A stretch of DNA of 64,000 bases from Halobacillus aidingensis (GTDB lineage: Bacteria; Bacillota; Bacilli; Bacillales; Halobacillaceae). The first letter of the stretch is position 1, and each line of letters begins with the position of its first letter. Location of the stretch: assembly GCF_900104185.1 (NCBI RefSeq), contig NZ_FNIZ01000007.1:1-64000 (forward strand). Reading direction: 5' to 3'. This document shows positions 61,383-64,000 of this stretch, piece by piece. Below the pieces are notes generated by a model. The model did no database searches, was not told where the DNA came from, and saw nothing but the letters and a program-made list of their open reading frames with translations. The position numbers were made by a program, and so were the translations under genes.

Positions 61383-61390
61383 GATGGCTT

Positions 61391-61759
61391 TCAACCGGCG
61401 AATAATCCACCCAATTGGAAGCCGGTCCAGGCTAAAGTAATTCCAAGCGTGTAGCTGAGGACGGTGTACAAGATGAACGTTTTCCAGTTCTTTTTGAAAC
61501 GGAGCTGGATCGATTCCAACTTGAAGGTAGAAAAGGTTGTAAATGCACCGAGGATGCCTGTCCCCAAGAAGAGTACCCAGAATTTCGAAAGATCAAGTCC
61601 TGTGATAAGACCGAGGACAAAAGAGCCGAGCAGGTTGACAAAAAGGGTGGCGACAGGGAGAGGGGAAACCGTACGCTTACTGATCCACTGGCTGATCCCA
61701 TGCCGGAGAATCGCGCCGATAAACCCTCCGGCGCCAACAAGTAAGAGTTTAGTAAGCAT
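61391..61759 (-). CDS. crcB: fluoride channel Fluc/CrcB, subunit 2
   Basis: 122 residues with four helices. GGFIGAILRHGISQW at the start, NLLGSFVLGLITG (conserved Asn) and GILGAFTTFSTFKLE with the Phe/Thr track of Fluc channels. Fluc is an antiparallel dimer that leaks F- out of the cell; in Bacillaceae it is often built of two homologous subunits. Its ATG shares one base with the stop of the upstream crcB (TGATG), so the pair is cotranslated. Confidence 0.9.
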   Translation of the reverse strand: MLTKLLLVGAGGFIGAILRHGISQWISKRTVSPLPVATLFVNLLGSFVLGLITGLDLSKFWVLFLGTGILGAFTTFSTFKLESIQLRFKKNWKTFILYTVLSYTLGITLAWTGFQLGGLFAG

Positions 61760-62133
61760 CAGGAAGCCCTCCTTCGGCCGAGGGTGAATCCGAGCATAGA
61801 GAAGGCTAGACCGCCAAAAATGCTGATGGCTATGTAAAGAAGGCTGAGTAACAGGTCTCCACGTTCATAGAGAGAAACGGCGTCCATGCTCAAGGTGGAG
61901 AAAGTCGTATACGAACCGACAAGCCCTGTTCCGAGCGCTGCTTTCCATTTTGCAGAAAGGGAATACCTCTCAACAATCCCCATGGTGAACCACGCCAGGA
62001 TGAAGCTTCCGGTCAAGTTGACCGTCAGCGTGGAATAAGGAAACCACTGGTCCGGATGCTTCAGCCATTCACCGATCAGAAACCGAAGAGATGCGCCAAT
62101 CATCCCACCTATTCCGACATAAAAATAAATCAT
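61759..62133 (-). CDS. crcB: fluoride channel Fluc/CrcB, subunit 1
   Basis: 124 residues, four helices: GGMIGASLRFLIGEWL, NLTGSFILAWFTMG and TGLVGSYTTFSTLSMDA. It is a homologue of the next gene in the operon, consistent with a heterodimeric channel. AGGAGG precedes the ATG. I looked for a fluoride (crcB) riboswitch in the 128 nt leader and did not see one; a TATAAT-like box lies about 30 nt upstream on the - strand. Confidence 0.9.
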   Translation of the reverse strand: MIYFYVGIGGMIGASLRFLIGEWLKHPDQWFPYSTLTVNLTGSFILAWFTMGIVERYSLSAKWKAALGTGLVGSYTTFSTLSMDAVSLYERGDLLLSLLYIAISIFGGLAFSMLGFTLGRRRAS

Positions 62134-62261
62134 TCCACAAACCTCCTACAAACCTAATCGTTATTATATAGACTTTCGGAGTAATTTGAAAGGAATGCTT
62201 TTTTTACAAGGCAAGAAGCCTTATAATTTACATAATAGTACCAAACGAAAGAGGGTTACGC

Positions 62262-63401
62262 ATGATACGCAGAATTTTGAAGAACGTTGATTTTACAATC
62301 CTATTCGCCGTATTGGCTTTATCTGCATTCGGCACAGTGATGGTGTACAGTGCCAGTATGGTCAGTGGTGTCATGGTTTATGAAGTAACCCCTGATTTCT
62401 TTTTCAAAAGGCAGCTGATGTCCTGGGGGCTTGGATTGTTCGCCCTCTTTATAGGGATCATCTTTCCTTACAAAAACTACCGCCGCTTATTCAAGCTGAT
62501 TTTGCTTGGAACGGTCATCCTCCTTGCCTTGGTATTCGTATTCGGACATACGTCCAACAATGCTCAATCCTGGCTGCCTGTTCCAGGGCTTGGAAAATTC
62601 CAGCCGGCTGAATTGGCCAAGATGTCACTGATCATTTACATGGCGACGATTTTTACGAAGAAGAGTGGGTATATCGAAGATTTCACGAGAGCCTTATTGC
62701 CGCCGATCATTTTGATGATGCTGGTCGTTGCAATGATCTTAAAACAGCCGGATTTAGGGACAGCCCTGATTGCCCTCGCTGTTTCAGGACTGATCATCAT
62801 GTCAAGCGGATTAAAAAAGGTTCACCTCTTTTCCATGATCGGGATTGCTCTTGCAGGGGCGATCTTCATGTACAATTTCGGTCTCAGTGAAGAACAGCTT
62901 TCCCGTTTCGACGGAGCATATCAACCGTTTGAATACGCCGATGATGCCGGGTACCAGCTGATCAATTCTTACCTTGCGATTCATAATGGAGGTTTGTTCG
63001 GCACAGGGCTTGGAGCTGGCGTACAAAAACTCGGATACTTACCTGAAGCCCATACCGACTTCATCATGGCCGTCATCGCCGAAGAATTAGGCGTGATTGG
63101 TGTCGGCGTGGTGTTATTATTACTTGGATTGATCGTGCTGCGTGGATTCTATGTCAGTATGGAGAGCCATGATACGTTCGGACGCCTGCTTGCCATCGGA
63201 GTGTCTGGTTTGATCGGCATCCAGGCGATCATTAACCTCGGTGGTTTAACCGGTCTTCTACCTTTGACCGGAGTTCCACTTCCGTTCGTCAGTTATGGTG
63301 GAACATCACTGCTCATGATGATGTTCTCCGCCGGAATCCTGATCAACATCCATGCCATTTCAAAGATTAAAAAAGGACAAGAAGAAAAAATAGCTGCATA
63401 A
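62262..63401 (+). CDS. FtsW/RodA/SpoVE-family peptidoglycan glycosyltransferase
   Basis: 379-residue SEDS protein with about ten helices. FQPAELAKMSLIIYMA, LKQPDLGTALI (with the catalytic-type Asp), the large extracellular loop with YQLINSYLAIHNGGLFGTGLG, LPEAHTDFIMAVIAEELG, and PLPFVSYGGTSLL near the end. YLPEAHTDFIMAVIAEELG is closer to FtsW/SpoVE than RodA in my judgement. TATAAT at 62222-62227 and AGAGGG before the ATG. No partner PBP gene is adjacent. Confidence 0.87.
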   Translation: MIRRILKNVDFTILFAVLALSAFGTVMVYSASMVSGVMVYEVTPDFFFKRQLMSWGLGLFALFIGIIFPYKNYRRLFKLILLGTVILLALVFVFGHTSNNAQSWLPVPGLGKFQPAELAKMSLIIYMATIFTKKSGYIEDFTRALLPPIILMMLVVAMILKQPDLGTALIALAVSGLIIMSSGLKKVHLFSMIGIALAGAIFMYNFGLSEEQLSRFDGAYQPFEYADDAGYQLINSYLAIHNGGLFGTGLGAGVQKLGYLPEAHTDFIMAVIAEELGVIGVGVVLLLLGLIVLRGFYVSMESHDTFGRLLAIGVSGLIGIQAIINLGGLTGLLPLTGVPLPFVSYGGTSLLMMMFSAGILINIHAISKIKKGQEEKIAA

Positions 63402-63405
63402 GTGG

Positions 63406-63436
63406 AAAACGTCACCGATTTAGGTGACGTTTTTTT
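63406..63436 (+). terminator. terminator of the ftsW-like gene
   Basis: AAACGTCACC (63407-63416) pairs with GGTGACGTTT (63423-63432), then T's, just after the stop codon. Confidence 0.88.
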
Positions 63437-63472
63437 GTGTTGGCTATGGTGCTCATCACGAGGTCAAATTAG

Positions 63473-63892
63473 GTGGAACGCGCCAAAGAGTGCTCGAATC
63501 GCGCCAAAGGCCGGGTGGAACGCGCCAAAGAGTGCTCGAATCGCGCCAAAGGCCGGGTGGAACGCGCCAAAGAGTGCTCGAATCGCGCCAAAGGCCGGGT
63601 GGAACGCGCCAAAGAGTGCTCGAATCGCGCCAAAGGACGAGTCGAACGCGCCAAAGAGTGTTCGAATCGCGCCAAAGGACGTGTGGAACGCGCCAAAGAG
63701 TGTTCGAATCGCGCCAAAAGCTGGGTGGAACGCGCCAAAGAGTGTTCGAATCGCACCAAAGGCCGGGTGGAACGCGCCAAAGAGTGTTCGAATCGCGCCA
63801 AAGGCCGGGTGGAACGCGCCAAAGAGTGCTCGAATCGCGCCAAAGGACGAGTGGAACGCGCCAAAGGCCAGGTGGAATACGCCAAAGAGCAT
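63473..63892. repeat. ten 42-bp tandem repeats built of 21-bp half-units
   Basis: Units start at 63473 and every 42 bp to 63851. Each unit is two related 21-mers sharing CGCGCCAAAG (GTGGAA-CGCGCCAAAG-AGTGC and TCGAAT-CGCGCCAAAG-GCCGG). Units differ by a few substitutions (GGCCGG/GGACGA, CTCG/TTCG); the tenth is divergent. As 21 is a multiple of three, most frames on both strands stay open, giving artefactual ORFs. It is probably a non-coding minisatellite. 63893-64000 shows nothing else. Confidence 0.9.
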
Positions 63893-64000
63893 TAGAAACG
63901 TCACCATAGCACGAGAGAACTGCTCAATAAAATAAGATGAAGAAAATTCTAAAAACAATTGAAACGTAACCGCATCCTCATTCGTTAGTAAGGTAAAGGC

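Noticed and set aside
62134-62261. Fluoride riboswitch in front of the crcB pair
   Set aside because: The leader is short and no crcB-motif pseudoknot pairing was recognised.
63473-63892. CRISPR array
   Set aside because: The units are contiguous 21/42-bp tandem repeats without unique spacers, and no cas genes are present.
63402-63958. Five overlapping ORFs across the tandem array
   Set aside because: They exist in several frames on both strands because the 21-bp period has no stops; none has a ribosome site and one runs through a terminator. Treated as non-coding.

Overview
The window looks like chromosome from a moderately halophilic or halotolerant endospore-forming Bacillaceae (Halobacillus/Virgibacillus/Pontibacillus type). 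This is inferred from protein resemblance to Bacillus subtilis YfkO, YfmM, YuzF, GuaC, PaiA/PaiB, UvsE and class D sortase, from strong AGGAGG-type ribosome binding sites with many GTG and TTG starts, from a compatible-solute (OpuC/OsmU-type) ABC transporter, and from intergenic repeats typical of this group. No rRNA or tRNA genes, CRISPR array, prophage or complete insertion sequence were seen. Only the 3' end of an IS1182-type element lies at the left edge.

Layout. 0-12 kb: IS remnant, a nitroreductase, a YczE-type membrane protein, the ABC-F ATPase YfmM, a thioredoxin-reductase-like flavoprotein, a CPA1 K+/H+ antiporter with RCK_C tail, two REP-like GC-rich elements in inverted orientation, a DMT transporter pair flanking a Crp/Fnr regulator, Mn-catalase with a YuzF-like coat-type protein, a squalene-hopene/sporulenol cyclase and a redoxin. 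12.5-25.5 kb: mostly small membrane, lipoprotein, GNAT, MerR, GyrI-like and SRPBCC genes, a ferritin-like/cupin fusion, guaC under PurBoxes, a DHA2 MFS pump, a FusB-like protein, a hydrolase and a Nudix protein. 25.6-29 kb: four-gene osmoprotectant ABC operon behind a perfect palindrome. 29.2-33.3 kb: an LPDTA-anchored protein with its class D sortase, a UV-damage endonuclease and an HNH protein.

33.4-41.5 kb holds two divergent operons that together read as a possible lysine-to-crotonyl-CoA route: lysine dehydrogenase-like, semialdehyde dehydrogenase, aminotransferase, ThDP-dependent 2-oxoacid decarboxylase-like, CaiB/BaiF CoA-transferase and a glutaryl-CoA-dehydrogenase-like acyl-CoA dehydrogenase.

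42.2-57.3 kb is visibly AT-rich and different in style. It has mostly single-gene units, nearly all on the + strand (histidine phosphatase, lipoproteins, small membrane proteins, S51-like peptidase, a broken SMI1/KNR4 gene, MarR-PaiA-PaiB, GNAT, DUF4440, methyltransferase). Almost every unit is followed, usually within 60 nt of its stop codon, by a diverged copy of one two-hairpin repeat with fixed internal spacing. I read this as a cassette-like accessory gene array. It is the most interesting feature of the window. A subtilisin-like protease and a two-gene DUF3231 operon lie within it on the - strand.

57.6-64 kb returns to core-like style: a secreted M14 carboxypeptidase with C-terminal amidotransferase-like domain, a GDSL lipase, a CrcB/Fluc pair and an FtsW-type protein. 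It ends in ten 42-bp tandem repeats that leave several reading frames open.
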